Of a DNA stretch of 64,000 bases, positions 34,228 to 46,021 are shown piece by piece (within the stretch, counting starts at the first letter, position 1; each line of letters opens with the position of its first letter). Below the pieces are notes generated by a model. The model ran no database searches. It was not told the origin of the DNA and worked only from the letters and a program-made list of their open reading frames with translations. Made by a program: the position numbers and the translations under genes. Where the stretch lies: positions 40,039,501 to 40,103,500 of the forward strand of contig CP142461.1 in the NCBI GenBank assembly GCA_038049695.1, read 5' to 3'. This DNA is from Cinnamomum chago. Lineage: Eukaryota; Streptophyta; Magnoliopsida; Laurales; Lauraceae.

Positions 34228-35680
34228 ATCATGCCGTCTGTTGAACCATTAAAACCAATTAAGGAGGTGAAACAATCCTCCATGGTGAAACGAATCAAGA
34301 AAAGAGCAGCAACGAGGAAAATGAACCCAACAACTGTCCCTTTCACACTCCCCAAAAATGCGGTCACTAAGCTTCTGAATGCATCTGACGTAGAGAAGCT
34401 AAAGGAGATTTATGAAGCTGAGGGCAATTCGTAAGTCACATACATATGCACCTAATCAACACCACTGTTTAATTTAAGAAACCTTAATGAAAATGTAGAC
34501 TAATTGGGCCCTTTGTGCAATTGGATTTGCAGGGCGCTCGTCTGGGGATGTGAGGGGATACAAGCTGTATCTTATGAAGACATAGTAGCAGTTTTCAACA
34601 GAGCAGAAATGTCAAGCACTGTAAGCATCACAACACAGACACATTGACAAAATATCCCTACATTTTACACAAACATAATATGGTAGTGTTCAAACAATAT
34701 GCCTAACATTATGTGTCTCAAATTGAACAGGTTATTGACTACTACGCTGAGTTGCTATATAGAGAACAAAGTGAAATCCAACAGCAACTCACAACTGTCC
34801 AACGCACAGAAACGCTGCATCATGACAAATCTTACTTCGTAACAAGTCTATGCTGGGTAAAAGACAATAACTGTCTTGACCGTGTCATCATTTACTTTAC
34901 TTTTATATATAATAAACAGTTACTAAACATGTCTTAATGTAGAAAATTGTTACTTCCTCATCGCCGGAAATGAGGGAAAAGATACTGCACCCTCAGATCT
35001 CCCCAAGCAGAACTGCAGAACACAGATTCGTGCTTTTTCCAATGAATTCAAATGGAAAAAGGAAGGATGCCGAACCCTTCCACTGGACACTGTTGGTGTT
35101 GGATAAGAAAGAAGGAGATTGGCTACATTACAACTCCTTACGACCAAGATCACATAAAGCAGTGGATCATTACTTTGAGGATGCACGACTTCTGGTATGT
35201 CTCACTTACATGGTCATTATTTATTCAAAGATACCGTTAGCATAATCGAAACTGACCCAAAATACGGAATATTTTTTTATTCTGCAGAAACAGTATGTGG
35301 AGAACTACAATTATATCAATGTTGAGGAGACACAGCCATATGGAGCTCCATTGACAAGCGTCGAAGACGCCCCACAACAGAAAATGGGCTCGTAAGTATC
35401 ATTGTGCAACTACATTAATTCAATTGACTTCACGGTGCCTTACTTACAATCGACTAACAATATCATGTCATGTTCCAGTGTTGATTGCGGAGTGATCGTT
35501 TGTTATCTTATGAAGCAACTAACTCACAAACAAGTAATTGCTTCGAAGTTGCCACATCGCGTAATTGACGGATTAAGGGTAGAGATAGTAAGCAAGTTCC
35601 TACACGACAAGCATTGCAGCTGGTCAATTGAAAACTACCAAGCCAGGCAACTAGCTGCTGATGATGACTTCGAAAACTGA
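34228..35680 (+). CDS. MULE-borne ULP gene, 3' exons: Ulp1/C48 cysteine protease
   Basis: Six exons (34228-34430, 34533-34620, 34731-34856, 34943-35194, 35288-35391, 35479-35680) are joined by GT-AG introns. Phases agree with exon 3 of the 5' part, so the visible coding sequence totals 1000 codons plus a stop. The Ulp1 family cleaves SUMO or ubiquitin-like modifiers. The catalytic His is in FHWTLLVLD and the Cys in SVDCGVIVCY. The usual Asp of the YDSL motif is Asn here (HYNSL), which may weaken or alter catalysis. A Gln (PQQKMG) precedes the Cys as the likely oxyanion residue, one residue further off than usual. The stop is TGA at 35678-35680. A basic KRIKKRAATRK stretch in the first of these exons could be a nuclear signal. 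The gene converges on the transposase gene. Confidence 0.85.
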
Positions 35681-35929
35681 CGAAAAAACTACAGCAAGAT
35701 ACAAACAAGTTCTTTTCAATCAAGTTGATGTATTTTATGTAAATCTCTTTATATGAAAAGTGAACGTTCAACAGACTTGTGAATGTATTTTTTTGGTTCA
35801 CATGAAGGTTGGACAAACATTTCTGTCAATGTAATTCTCACATTTGTGAATGAATGTAAATAGAATTATTTCTATCAATGTCTTCGTACATCAGCACTAT
35901 GCAATCTTTTGTTCTAATTTCCGGTGGAA

Positions 35930-36600
35930 TTTTAGCTGACTTCTGATAGAAATTATCTGAGTTCTGACTGAGATCATCTACGTTTTGGATGAAATTATCT
36001 AGGTTCTAATTTTCATTATCTGACTTTTGAATCAAATTGTCTGAGTTTTGTATGAAATTATCTGACTTCTGAATCAAATTATCTGGTTCATGGATGAGAT
36101 TATCTGACTTATATATGAAATTATATGAGTCCTGGATGAAATTATCTGACTCATGGTTGAAATTATCTGACTTCTGCATCAATTTATCTGAGTCATGGGT
36201 GAAATTATCTGAGTTCTGACTCAAATTATCTGAGTACTGTGTGAAATTATCTGAGTTCTGACTCAAATTATCTGAGTCCTGGGTGAAATTATCTGACTCA
36301 TGGATGAGATTATCTGAGTACTGGGTGAAATTATCTGACTTATGAATGAATTTATCTGACTTCTGAATCAAGTTATCCGAGTCATATTGGAAATTATCTG
36401 AGTTCTGACTCTAATTTATCTAACTCATGGATGAATTTATCTGACTCATGGATGAAATTATCTAAGTCCTGGGTGAAATTATCTGACCTATGAATGAAAT
36501 TATCTGACTTCTGAATCAAGTTATCTGAGTACTGGGTGAAATTATCTGACTCATGAGTGAATTTATCTGAGTCTATATTGAAATTATCTGAGTTCTGCTA
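35930..36600 (+). repeat. TTATCTGA array C between the convergent MULE genes
   Basis: About 30 units of 20-22 bp (mostly 21) of the form GAAATTATCTGAGTTCTGA lie between the ULP stop and the MURA stop. Motif orientation is the same as in arrays A and B. The minus-strand ORF with a seven-residue SDNFTQY-like repeat is a product of the 21-bp period. Confidence 0.9.
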
Positions 36601-36863
36601 CATATTTAGCAGGGTAATGTGATTGCTTTGTCTAGCTAATGATTCCAGATAATCTCAGCTCTAATGCAATTTCAATATCAATTTTGAACAATGACTAAAT
36701 GAGTTAGACACATTTTGAAAGTAATTACTTATAAAAGCAAGACCACATTAATCAACATTAAAAGGAATGTCAATTTGACCTTTTTATTCACTAATCAGAA
36801 TTACATCAGATGTATCAACAATATTACACCTAACCTAAATTCAATATCTAATTCAATGAAATC
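36601..36863. other. Spacer and 3' flank of the transposase gene
   Basis: AT-rich sequence with no ORF of merit; it probably holds the polyadenylation region of MURA. Confidence 0.4.
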
Positions 36864-39136
36864 TCAAAAAAGAGTCTCCTTGCACGATTTCTTATTGTGG
36901 CTGCCAATCCGACCACACCGCCCACATTTTATCTGCCGTGTGACCTCCCCTCTTGACAAGATCCTCTTTTTTTTCGGCCTGCCAGCTGGTCGTTTAACAA
37001 TAGGTGGGAGAATAACGACTTCATCGCCTTTTGTCTCTGGCATTCCCACGGTTGGAATTGGAAAAATCTGCTCTTCATACGAAGCCCTATATGTATGAGT
37101 GTGAAAATAATGATCAACAAAGACACTCAATTCCTTTCCACTCTTTTGGATCGCCGCACAAGCATGGGCGCAGGGGAACCCATTGATCTGCCACTGATAA
37201 CACGAACATATGTGATTAAAAATGTCAACCGTCACTGACGGGTAAGAATGCACATCGAAAACAGTTTCACTCGAACGGCTGACCGTCCACGTCCTTCCAA
37301 GCCGGATAGCAGCATCAGACCTCTTATCCATGTCCGGACAGATGACTGACTTCCATCTGCTGGAAGCTTCCTTCCTACTAGCCATCTGCTCCATTATTTG
37401 AACCCTTATTGTGTCAACCATCTTTGTAATTGGAAGATGGCGAGCTTCTCTAATCCATGAGTTGAAAGACTCAGCAGCATTCGAACACATCTCACCATAC
37501 CGCTGCCCCTTAAAATATGCATTGCTCCATCTATCATGAGGCAATCCACAGAGAAATTTATCTACATTAGAACCGCCTTCACGCCTCAACGACTGCAGCT
37601 TTGCATGGAAGGCAGGGATGGTTGGCGCATATGCACATTCCCGCAGCATCATAACCATTCTCTCTCTAAATGCATTAGTGTAACAACCAGACAACTTGTC
37701 CCTCAAATTTGCCTTAAGGTGCTGGAGGCAATACGCATGATGAGCAAAATGAAATACCTTTGATACAGCCTCTATCAGACCTGGATTTCTGTCAGAAACA
37801 AATGTAATAGTGCGATCTGACATAATAATTTTCCTTAAATTCTGCAGAAACCATTTCCAATTGTCCTCCGTCTCTGAGTCCACTACCGCAAAAGCAAGGG
37901 GGAACAAACCTGTCCCATGAATTAACAAATATTTATATTTTTGATACTATTCAGAAAATCAAAACATACTGATCATTAGTATAAATATAAATAAATGGGT
38001 CAATAATATCAGAAAAAACAACATTACAACTTACCTTGATTCCCATTCTTCCCCGTCGCTGCCAACAGGGTTCCCTTGTATCTGCCCTTTAAGAAAGTAC
38101 CGTCCAGAAATAATAAAGGACGAACATGGTTAAAACCAACAATTGAAGCATAGAACGACACAAAGAGACGCTTGAAACACATAGTTGATTGGTCATAATC
38201 TAGCACAAAGAGGCTTCCTGGATTTACCTCCTCCGCCACCTTAATATACCATCGAACATGGTCAAAAGATAGCGATGAATCACCATACAGCTTATTTCTA
38301 GCCCTTTCCACACCCCACCATGCATGATGATATGTAATGGTAAGTCCATAATTTGCCTTAAAGTGGTGCACGATATCAATGGGTCTGGTGAGCGGCTTCT
38401 CACGGATATGATCCACTATTAAATCTGCAACTGTCTCAGAATTCATACGGCTGTTCTTTGACGTTCGAACTGCTGCACCACATGTATGCTCATTGTTTAA
38501 TGTCCTGATACAAAAATGGCCACTAGACTTTTCAATAGATGCATGAACACGCCATCTGCATCCCATCGAATGACTGCAAGAGCATTCAGCTGTCACCCTC
38601 ACCTTATCATTTTTCACATATACAAATTCAAACCCAACCTCAATTGAATATCTGCACAATACACTTCTAAACTCCCCAACACCACCCTCAAACCTCTGCC
38701 CCACATCTCTAATACCACTTGCCCAGCCGGAAGACAACAACATCTTCTCCTTGTGGGTACAAAACTGTGGAAGAAGATCTGTCTCTATATCTGTATCCTC
38801 GTACCCCACTAATGGTAGGGCATCTTCAGCTAAATGATCACCAATTTCCTCTTGATCATCGTCCTCCGATTCCTGCGATTCTGATACAAATACATCAACT
38901 GTCCCCAATCCCATTGAAGAAGCCAGCATGGACAAGCTCATTAGATCCGAATCACTGTCCAGCAAGCACTTTGGGTGGCCAGGCAACGCATAAGTAAAAC
39001 AAACCATGTTCATTGTAATATTTCTCCACTTGTTACAAACTTGACGCATCAAACCATCATAGCTCATACCCCGACTCAAATGAATAACAGCCGTAAGCAT
39101 GCCATACTTACAGAGAAGCAATAACGGCTGTGACAT
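36864..39136 (-). CDS. mudrA: MURA-type MULE transposase, two exons, 715 aa
   Basis: Exon 1 is 39136-38035 and exon 2 is 37909-36864, with a 125-bp GT-AG intron (CAAG/GTAAGT, GGGACAG/GTTTG) that keeps frame. The N-terminus carries a MuDR-type domain. A Cys/His-rich DNA-binding-like segment (CSCSHSMGCRW then CIRTLNNEHTC) precedes the MULE transposase core. The catalytic triad is complete: D345 (FLDGTFLKG), D407 (FVSDRNPGL) and E514 (SNAAESFN). A SWIM zinc finger (CSCYQWQINGFPCAHAC) follows, and the C-terminus has a knuckle-like CGRCGRIGSHNKKSC after a basic stretch. The enzyme would cut and join the element ends. No stop or frameshift is seen, so the protein looks functional. Confidence 0.93.
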
Positions 39137-39177
39137 CTATAAAACAGCAAGATTCAATGGATATAAATGGTTACTAT

Positions 39178-39550
39178 CATTGCCCAAATTGTACATGACT
39201 CAGATAAATGTTGGCTCTAACTCAGATAAATTGTACATGACTCATATAAAGAGATACATAACTCAGAAAATTTTGGCTCTAAACTCAGATAAATTGTACA
39301 TAACTCAGATAATTTTTGGCTCTGAACTCAGATAAATTGTACACAACTCAGTTAAATTGTACATAACTCAGATAATTTTTTGCTCTGAATTCAGATAAAT
39401 TGTACATAACTCAGATAAAGTTTGGCTCTCAACTCAGATAAATTGTACATAACTCAGATAAATTGTATACAACTCAGATAAATTGTACGTAACTCAGATG
39501 AATTCAATACAGACATCAGATATTGTGTATAGAACTCAGATAACATTACA
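39178..39550 (-). repeat. TCAGATAA array D, inverted relative to arrays A-C
   Basis: About 18 units of 20-23 bp such as AACTCAGATAAATTGTACAT lie upstream of the transposase start. The core TCAGATAA is the reverse complement of TTATCTGA, so this array points opposite to the arrays on the other side of the transposase gene. Confidence 0.9.
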
Positions 39551-40543
39551 CAAACTACGATTTGTCTGATTAACAGTCTGATAAATTTCATGCTAAAAGC
39601 CAAATATCTTAGATTACATTACTTCTTCCACAATGCAGCTCTGAAATAAGACTGGTAAATAAGTCATGCTCTAGCTAATCTAAATGCATGACCATCAAAA
39701 CATTTCTACATCAACTGATCTGATACAAATTGAATACTTCATCACCAACAAAACTAAAGAAACCTAACTATCAAAACTCGAAAAGAAAAATGAAAAACCT
39801 CACGTCCATATAAAAGATAGAACTACTACACAAAAGCTAGATCTGAAATCAACTTCACTTCCATATAAAAGATAGAACTGCTACACAAAAGTTAGATCTG
39901 AAATCTGCTATACAGTAAATCAAACTACACAGCTAAAACCCAATAAGAATAGAACTGATCATGCGCATCAGATATATATATGGATATCTACACATTCAAA
40001 TAACAAGAACTGCATAATCTCTGCTTTATACAGAAAAAATCGCTTACCTCATAAAAAATGAATCCCTTCCCAACGTTTGGATCTGGTTTCTGCTTCCAAG
40101 CCAATGAACTGTTTCCCAGCCAATCAATATACGAGACTATAATCCAATTACAATAGAACTCCTACCAAAAGTTTGACCTGCAATCTGCTTCGCAAACAAT
40201 GAATCTCTCTCTCGTTAGGTTTCTACATTCAGATTCAGTATCATAACCGATTGCAGGTTTAGATTCAAAAAACGAGATCTGCGCTGGATGACAGGGGCAT
40301 ATCAGTAATAACTTCCTCACTTATGCACTTAAATCATGGCTAAATAATCGTAACACGTTTGGGACCACTCCATGCATGTTGCGACGGTTACAGGGGTAAA
40401 TTAGTCTTAACAATTGAAACCGTGTGGATAGAGGGACCTTAGGCTGCAAACATCCTAACTGCTTGGACCAGAGGCTTTAAAAAGAATCCGCCTGGACTGG
40501 AGGCCGGAAACATTCCATTCGAGGGACCTTTCGCTAATTAATC
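39551..40543 (-). other. MURA 5' region and right end of the MULE
   Basis: It includes a direct repeat of about 55 bp (around 39807-39910, with AAAGATAGAACTRCTACACA) and, from about 40310, a terminal-like region with short clauses such as AGGGGTAAATTAGTC and GAGGGACC. The last plausible MULE base is near 40543. No inverted partner is available in the window to prove it. Confidence 0.5.
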
Positions 40544-41653
40544 CTTTTTTTAATTCATTTTGTTCCATATCAATTGATACGATAGGGGACTTAGAAATTG
40601 TGGTGAATGGGTTTAAAGATACCATTCGTGAAATAAGAATCATGATAAAATTAAATGGAAACATTGATAGGTTCTCAAATACCATCAAATCTTCTTATGA
40701 GCATTGGCAAAAAGATATCAAAATCTCAAGTCCCATCAAAATGAACGTCTAGAAATGAGATCATTTCAAGACCATAGTGGTCATAAAAACGAAACAGTAG
40801 CCATTGTTCCTCGCACTATACAACTGGATTTTATAGGATTAGAAGGACGTTCCTCGCACTATACAACTGGATTTTATAGGATTAGAAGGACATGACCCAA
40901 TTTGATGGGTTCATCATGCTGACCACTTCAAAAGATTCAATAATCTCTCGGATGATTAGAATGACACCAAGGAATGGAAAAGAAACTTGGCGATTTGACA
41001 TGGCCATTTACCTGCACTTTGTTTCTTTGGACTATAATGACCCCGGAGGAGCACTCTCAAAGTTGTCCAGAACCGTAGATCTTGGTCTATGTCCCCACTA
41101 GAGATTTCTACATGTTAGAACTTAACGGCAGGGGTTCGTTTAAGGGGTCGGGAATGATATATATAGACACCCAAATATTAAACGTTTACTAACTAGCCAT
41201 ATATCCAGGGCATTCATTATCCTGCAATTACTTATAACAATCCATCATTCATTATAATTATAATGTCCGACCATGCATCATCTACCACTTTTCTATTTAA
41301 ATAAATATTACTAGCAATAAAGGCCGGGCTTAATAATAATAATAATAATAAAATTTAGAATTTTTAAATATTTTTGAAAATAACATAAATTCATGATGAA
41401 CAATTTACTATTTATTATTTTAAAATTATATTTATTAAACTTTTTTAAAAGAAAAAAGTGTAATAAACTTAGTTAAAGATGATGATGAAAAGTTATTACT
41501 TTAGTAGTTTGTATTTATGAATGGGATGATGATCCAATTACCCACATGGATGCATGGGAGAATCCTTATGATATTACTTCATGTGGGCTATAATTTAAGG
41601 GATCAATATAGTATAAAAAAGAAGGGAAGGACGTGATACCATGTGCTTGGAGG
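40544..41653. other. Unassigned flank, with a 43-bp tandem duplication and an ATA run
   Basis: No recognisable gene. A perfect 43-bp unit beginning GTTCCTCGCACTATAC is duplicated at 40806-40891. A TAA microsatellite lies at about 41331-41351. Short ORFs here match no family I know. Confidence 0.5.
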
Positions 41654-42028
41654 GTCATTGTCACACCCCAAGATCCGATAACATGGATCCGACGTGATGC
41701 CAGATGACACAGTCATCTAAGGCCACTCAATTGTTTAAATAGTGGGCTTATTTTTCTCTTTTTTTTTAACTAATAATTATGTGTAAACCACATTGCCCAG
41801 CCCTATATCAGGTAAGCCAAGATCATAACCATAAATTACAATCTAAAAATTATTACACCAAATAAACCAAGTACGAAAATTAAATAAATACATCAATCCC
41901 AAAATAAACTAATAAAGTCTTAGACAATAATTAAACTTAATGTCACAAATTCTCATAATTTAAAATTTTGCATTTTGACCATCCAGAATGGCATCGTCAT
42001 AGCCATACTGTGGCACAAGCTCGTATTC

Positions 42029-42274
42029 CTCTTCACCCTCAATCCCTAGGTCCTGTACATCCTCACTCTCCTGCACATCATCTGTGGTGGATGAATGTAA
42101 TGAGCACAACGGTACTCCGCAAGATAACAATTACAAACCAAAACATATATCATCTTCACCCTCAATCCCTGGGTCATGTACATCCTCACTCTCCTGCACA
42201 TCATCTGTGGTGGATGAATGTAATGAGCACAACGGTACTCCGCAAGATAACAATTACAAACCAAAACGTATATT
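42029..42274. repeat. 123-bp tandem duplication in the solo LTR
   Basis: The block beginning CTTCACCCTCAATCCC at 42031 recurs at 42154 with few changes. ORFs across it are artefacts of the duplication. Confidence 0.85.
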
Positions 42275-44967
42275 ATAAGAGGTATAAGATAATGAGGATA
42301 TACATATGATAAGCAATAAATGATATGACATTACCATAGTGGCAATATTTCATAAAATAAATATTGGGCCACCAACATTTCTTGAAATGTCATACAATAT
42401 AAGTTACTTTCAGATATGGAATTTAGGGTCCCAACCCTACATTTGAACCATTCATTAGAACCCATGTGACAATACACTACGCTTAGCACTATTCACTTGT
42501 CACTTGGCCATTATAATACTTTGAGACCTTCCCTTCCATATTGGTAAATCACTCACTTAAAAATCATTACAGAATATCAATCCCTACACTAGGTTGGGTC
42601 TTTGTGTCACTGACCAGTCCAACAATGCACCCATCTACGAAGTGTCTCAGAATTTAACCCCTCCAAGACAAAGGTTATTTTCGGAATACCCGTTATAGGT
42701 AACCGATCACTAATCACTACACTGCACTGAACCACCACACAGTAAGACGTCTTCCCGTGAGGGTTATACAACGTAGTGGGGCTGTGGAACTGGGGTCCCT
42801 ACTTTCGTTTGTTTTCTAACATTTCATTTATTTTAATTAGTTTAGACCTAATTAGAATAAAGCATATTATATGCATACTTATCCTCAAGCGTCCCATGTC
42901 ACTTTGCTTCCATATACACTCTTATGGTTCATCCCTTTCGATCAATATTATTAATTAATATTTTATGGAGTGGGTGTTACAATCATTTATCATCAACACA
43001 TGAGGGTATTATCATATACTTTTCAATATTAAAACAATGCCATACAAACTTTCCATAATTAGCATATTATGCAAAACTTGCCATAAACGACAACATATAG
43101 AAATTTTCATAATTTGAATGCTATGCAACATACCATAATGTCCATAACACTATTACCATATCACCAATTACGTATATACATTTTTAGAAAGTAATTGAAA
43201 CTTACCTTATATGGAGCTTTACTAACCACTTGAGAAAAAGGGTGTTACAATGTGAATTATGCTGCGAAAATAAATTATAATTATTAAACACTAATTATTT
43301 AAATCTTAGTCATTAACCATATTTTAGAATCATCAAAATCCAATTTCTTAACCAATTAATCATCTAAGTGAAAACTAACCCACCAAGGTCCACTAGGGAA
43401 CCTAGTCTAGCCATTTAACATTCTAAGTTTATTAATTATTAAATCCTATATTTTAAGGTGGGGTCCACATGATTTATAAAGTGTCCTAAGGTCCATAACA
43501 ACACCTAACAGTAGCATAAGGAGGAATTAAGCATGACACATCAGTCACTAAACCACACCCACACTAACTAACCCACTAGTCAATTGCCCCTAGTCTAGGT
43601 TTGATTGCTATGACCCCTTTAAATATTTATTCGGGCCTATTAATCTCCACTAATAAAGGGATTTAACCTACTGACCAGCGACTTAATTAAAGTATATAGC
43701 TACTGGTTATGACCTCATTTAATTCATAAAAACATATTTTAGCCACCATAACACATAGACCTAGCATAACCAACTAAACTAGTCAACTAGTCTAGCCAAA
43801 ATGGCTTCCAACTTAGCCAAGGGTGTGACCACACTTCCTAATTCATTTAAACAAGTATTAAAAATTTAATTTATCCTTTAATTAAATTTAGCATATAAAT
43901 AACAGAAAATTATAACATTACAATTTGTCCATATGTGATCAATTGATGGACTAGGGTTAGGTTTTGGGCTTAGTCCATTAAACCAAGACTCATTTAGATT
44001 TAAATCCACCATTTCAGCACGTTAAAATCATTAAAACAGAACCTTATGGTTGCTGGGATTTATTTATATTTATACCAAAATTAATATCTAACCCAAGATC
44101 TACAATTGGTGCACTAATGGGTCATATAGGGTCAAACTGGTTAACCCAAAAAGGGTCCCAATGATCCAACACCTAAAATCATGACTAAAACAGAAACTAA
44201 AAGTTTAATTAAAACCCTCGATTTTGAGTTATTTCAAAGATCTAAACTATTAAAAACTTTGCATATATAGATGAGAATATCCCTAGAACTTTTGGGTCCG
44301 ATCCGACCGTTGATTTGTCAAATCCAAGGGTTCAATAATATCTTTCCTTTATCTTGGATATTTAGGATATCCAAAATCCCCCCTTTTTTATCACTTTTTT
44401 TTCCCATGACATGGATCTTTAAAATAAACTAGATTACAATATAATGGCTAAAAGCATAACAATTTCTTTCATAAAAAAAATAGATTTTAGAAAAAGATGA
44501 AATCCAATAATTATTAAGCTATATGATCATTAAAACTAGTAAAACTAACTCTAATGACTTATTAAAAAAAAACACAAAATGAATTTAATGTTTAAAAATC
44601 TAGTCCCCAAAATACATCTAAACCATAAATTAAGATTTCACCATTTTCCTATCCAAACATTGGTGATGACCCAAGCCTAATCAATAATCGAAACCATGAA
44701 CTTGGATCCCCTCTCCCTTTGGCCAATTTTGGTAAAGAAAATGATATGAGTTGCTTCATCATGGTGCTAAAATACCATTAATGGCCATCAATAAATATGG
44801 AAGAGGGAAGACATTAGAGAAGAAAATGGTGAAAGAAAATAAATAATAAAATATGTAAGAAAATGAAAAGAAACTTACCTCAAAGAAGTCCACCTCCAAG
44901 CAAGCTTCTTCCTTCTCTCTTCTCTCTCTTTCTTCCTTTTTCTTTCTCCCTTAAGCCACACGTCCAC

Positions 44968-44968
<1 letters not shown>

Positions 44969-45004
<36 letters not shown>
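44969..45004. repeat. CT microsatellite
   Basis: About 17 CT dinucleotides in a row, within the solo LTR. Confidence 0.95.
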
Positions 45005-45005
<1 letters not shown>

Positions 45006-46021
45006 ATTCTAAAACACCACACGATGGAGATGGGGGATAGTCCTAACTAAAAAGGATTTAACCACTCCCTCCCTTTAAGGAAATAAATCTAATTACATTC
45101 CCTTGATTAGATATGTAGTCTATCATACCCCTCCATTTAAATTTTATAAAGATCCAAGCCCTACATTATTCTCCATAGATCCCCAATCATCTCCATTTGC
45201 AACTAATCAAGAGGTGTCCAATTTGGAGAGAAATCTCCATTCTCTCAATTATAGTTAGGTCAAACCAATTAGGGATAATTTAGTGCCCCAATTCCTCAAT
45301 TAGATTAATGATTAACAATCAATTATAGGGTTTCCAATTAAGTTTGAAATTTGAAATAAAATGGAAAGTAAAGAGGAGGTAAACAAATAGCCACATCATC
45401 CTCCACTTGGCACAAGTCAAAGTGGGCCCTAAACACACCATTTATAAGAACTTTCCGAAATTAGCATTAATTGTTATTATTATTTCAATAATGTGTGAGG
45501 GTCCGCTAAATTGGATTTAAGCATTAATTATAAAAATCAAATCCAATTAAAATGACACTTTAATTAGCAACATAAGAATGAATAATAATTGATGAAAATG
45601 AAGAAAGTGAAGTGCATGGACAATTAAATAAAATGCATGAAGTAATAATTAAATACATGAAAATAATGGATTAAATACATGTAATAATCATAATAATAAT
45701 TAAATTTCTATTAAAATAATTACCATGAAATAAATTGAAAAACACCCTAGTCATGGGTCTCTAGTGGGTCTAGGGTTGGGCCCAAAGTTGAATCCGAGTT
45801 AGGGTCATTACAGTCATCCATTGGTGGGCCCACCTAGAAAAATAGGTCATACCATAAAGTGGTTGTAGAATGCAATTAAGTTTTAATATGGCAAATGTAA
45901 GACCGAACAAATATGATGATTGAGTTGAGTATTGGGCACCCCATATGAAACTCAAATAGAATTAATAGGCACGAAAAAGAGAAAAGAAGCCATATTCATA
46001 AGCGTGTTAAAAGTAAAAAGT

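Larger units (their letters stand above)
1..40543. mobile_element. Mutator-like DNA transposon (MULE) carrying a ULP protease gene; left end outside window
   Basis: The element is defined by a complete MURA-type transposase on the minus strand and a convergent plus-strand gene ending in a Ulp1/C48 protease domain, both bedded in the same TTATCTGA repeat arrays. MULEs with captured ULP genes are known in plants (Kaonashi elements). The right end is placed near 40543, where the outermost minus-strand sequence reads GGATTAATTAGCGAAAGGTC, followed inward by a terminal-repeat-like stretch; this is inference, because the left terminus and the target-site duplication are not in the window. Without the 30.85-kb Gypsy insertion the visible part is about 9.7 kb. 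It shows no obvious damage apart from nested insertions, so it may have been active recently. Confidence 0.8.
41659..45812 (-). mobile_element. Solo LTR, probably Ty3/Gypsy (Tekay/Del-like), 4154 bp
   Basis: On the minus strand it starts TGTAATGACCC and ends GGGTGTGACA, with a perfect 5-bp duplication GTCAT at 41654-41658 and 45813-45817. There is no coding region. It fits an LTR left after recombination between the two LTRs of an element. Inside are a 123-bp tandem duplication (42029-42274) and a CT microsatellite (44969-45004). The long LTR and the TGTAATGACCC start suggest the Tekay/Del group, but the family is inferred. Confidence 0.85.

Noticed and set aside
36006-36371. Protein with a seven-residue SDN repeat
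   Set aside because: Mere translation of the 21-bp array C between two genes.
41968-42309. ORF of 113 codons with an internal repeat
   Set aside because: It spans the 123-bp tandem duplication in a solo LTR; no codon-level sign of a gene.
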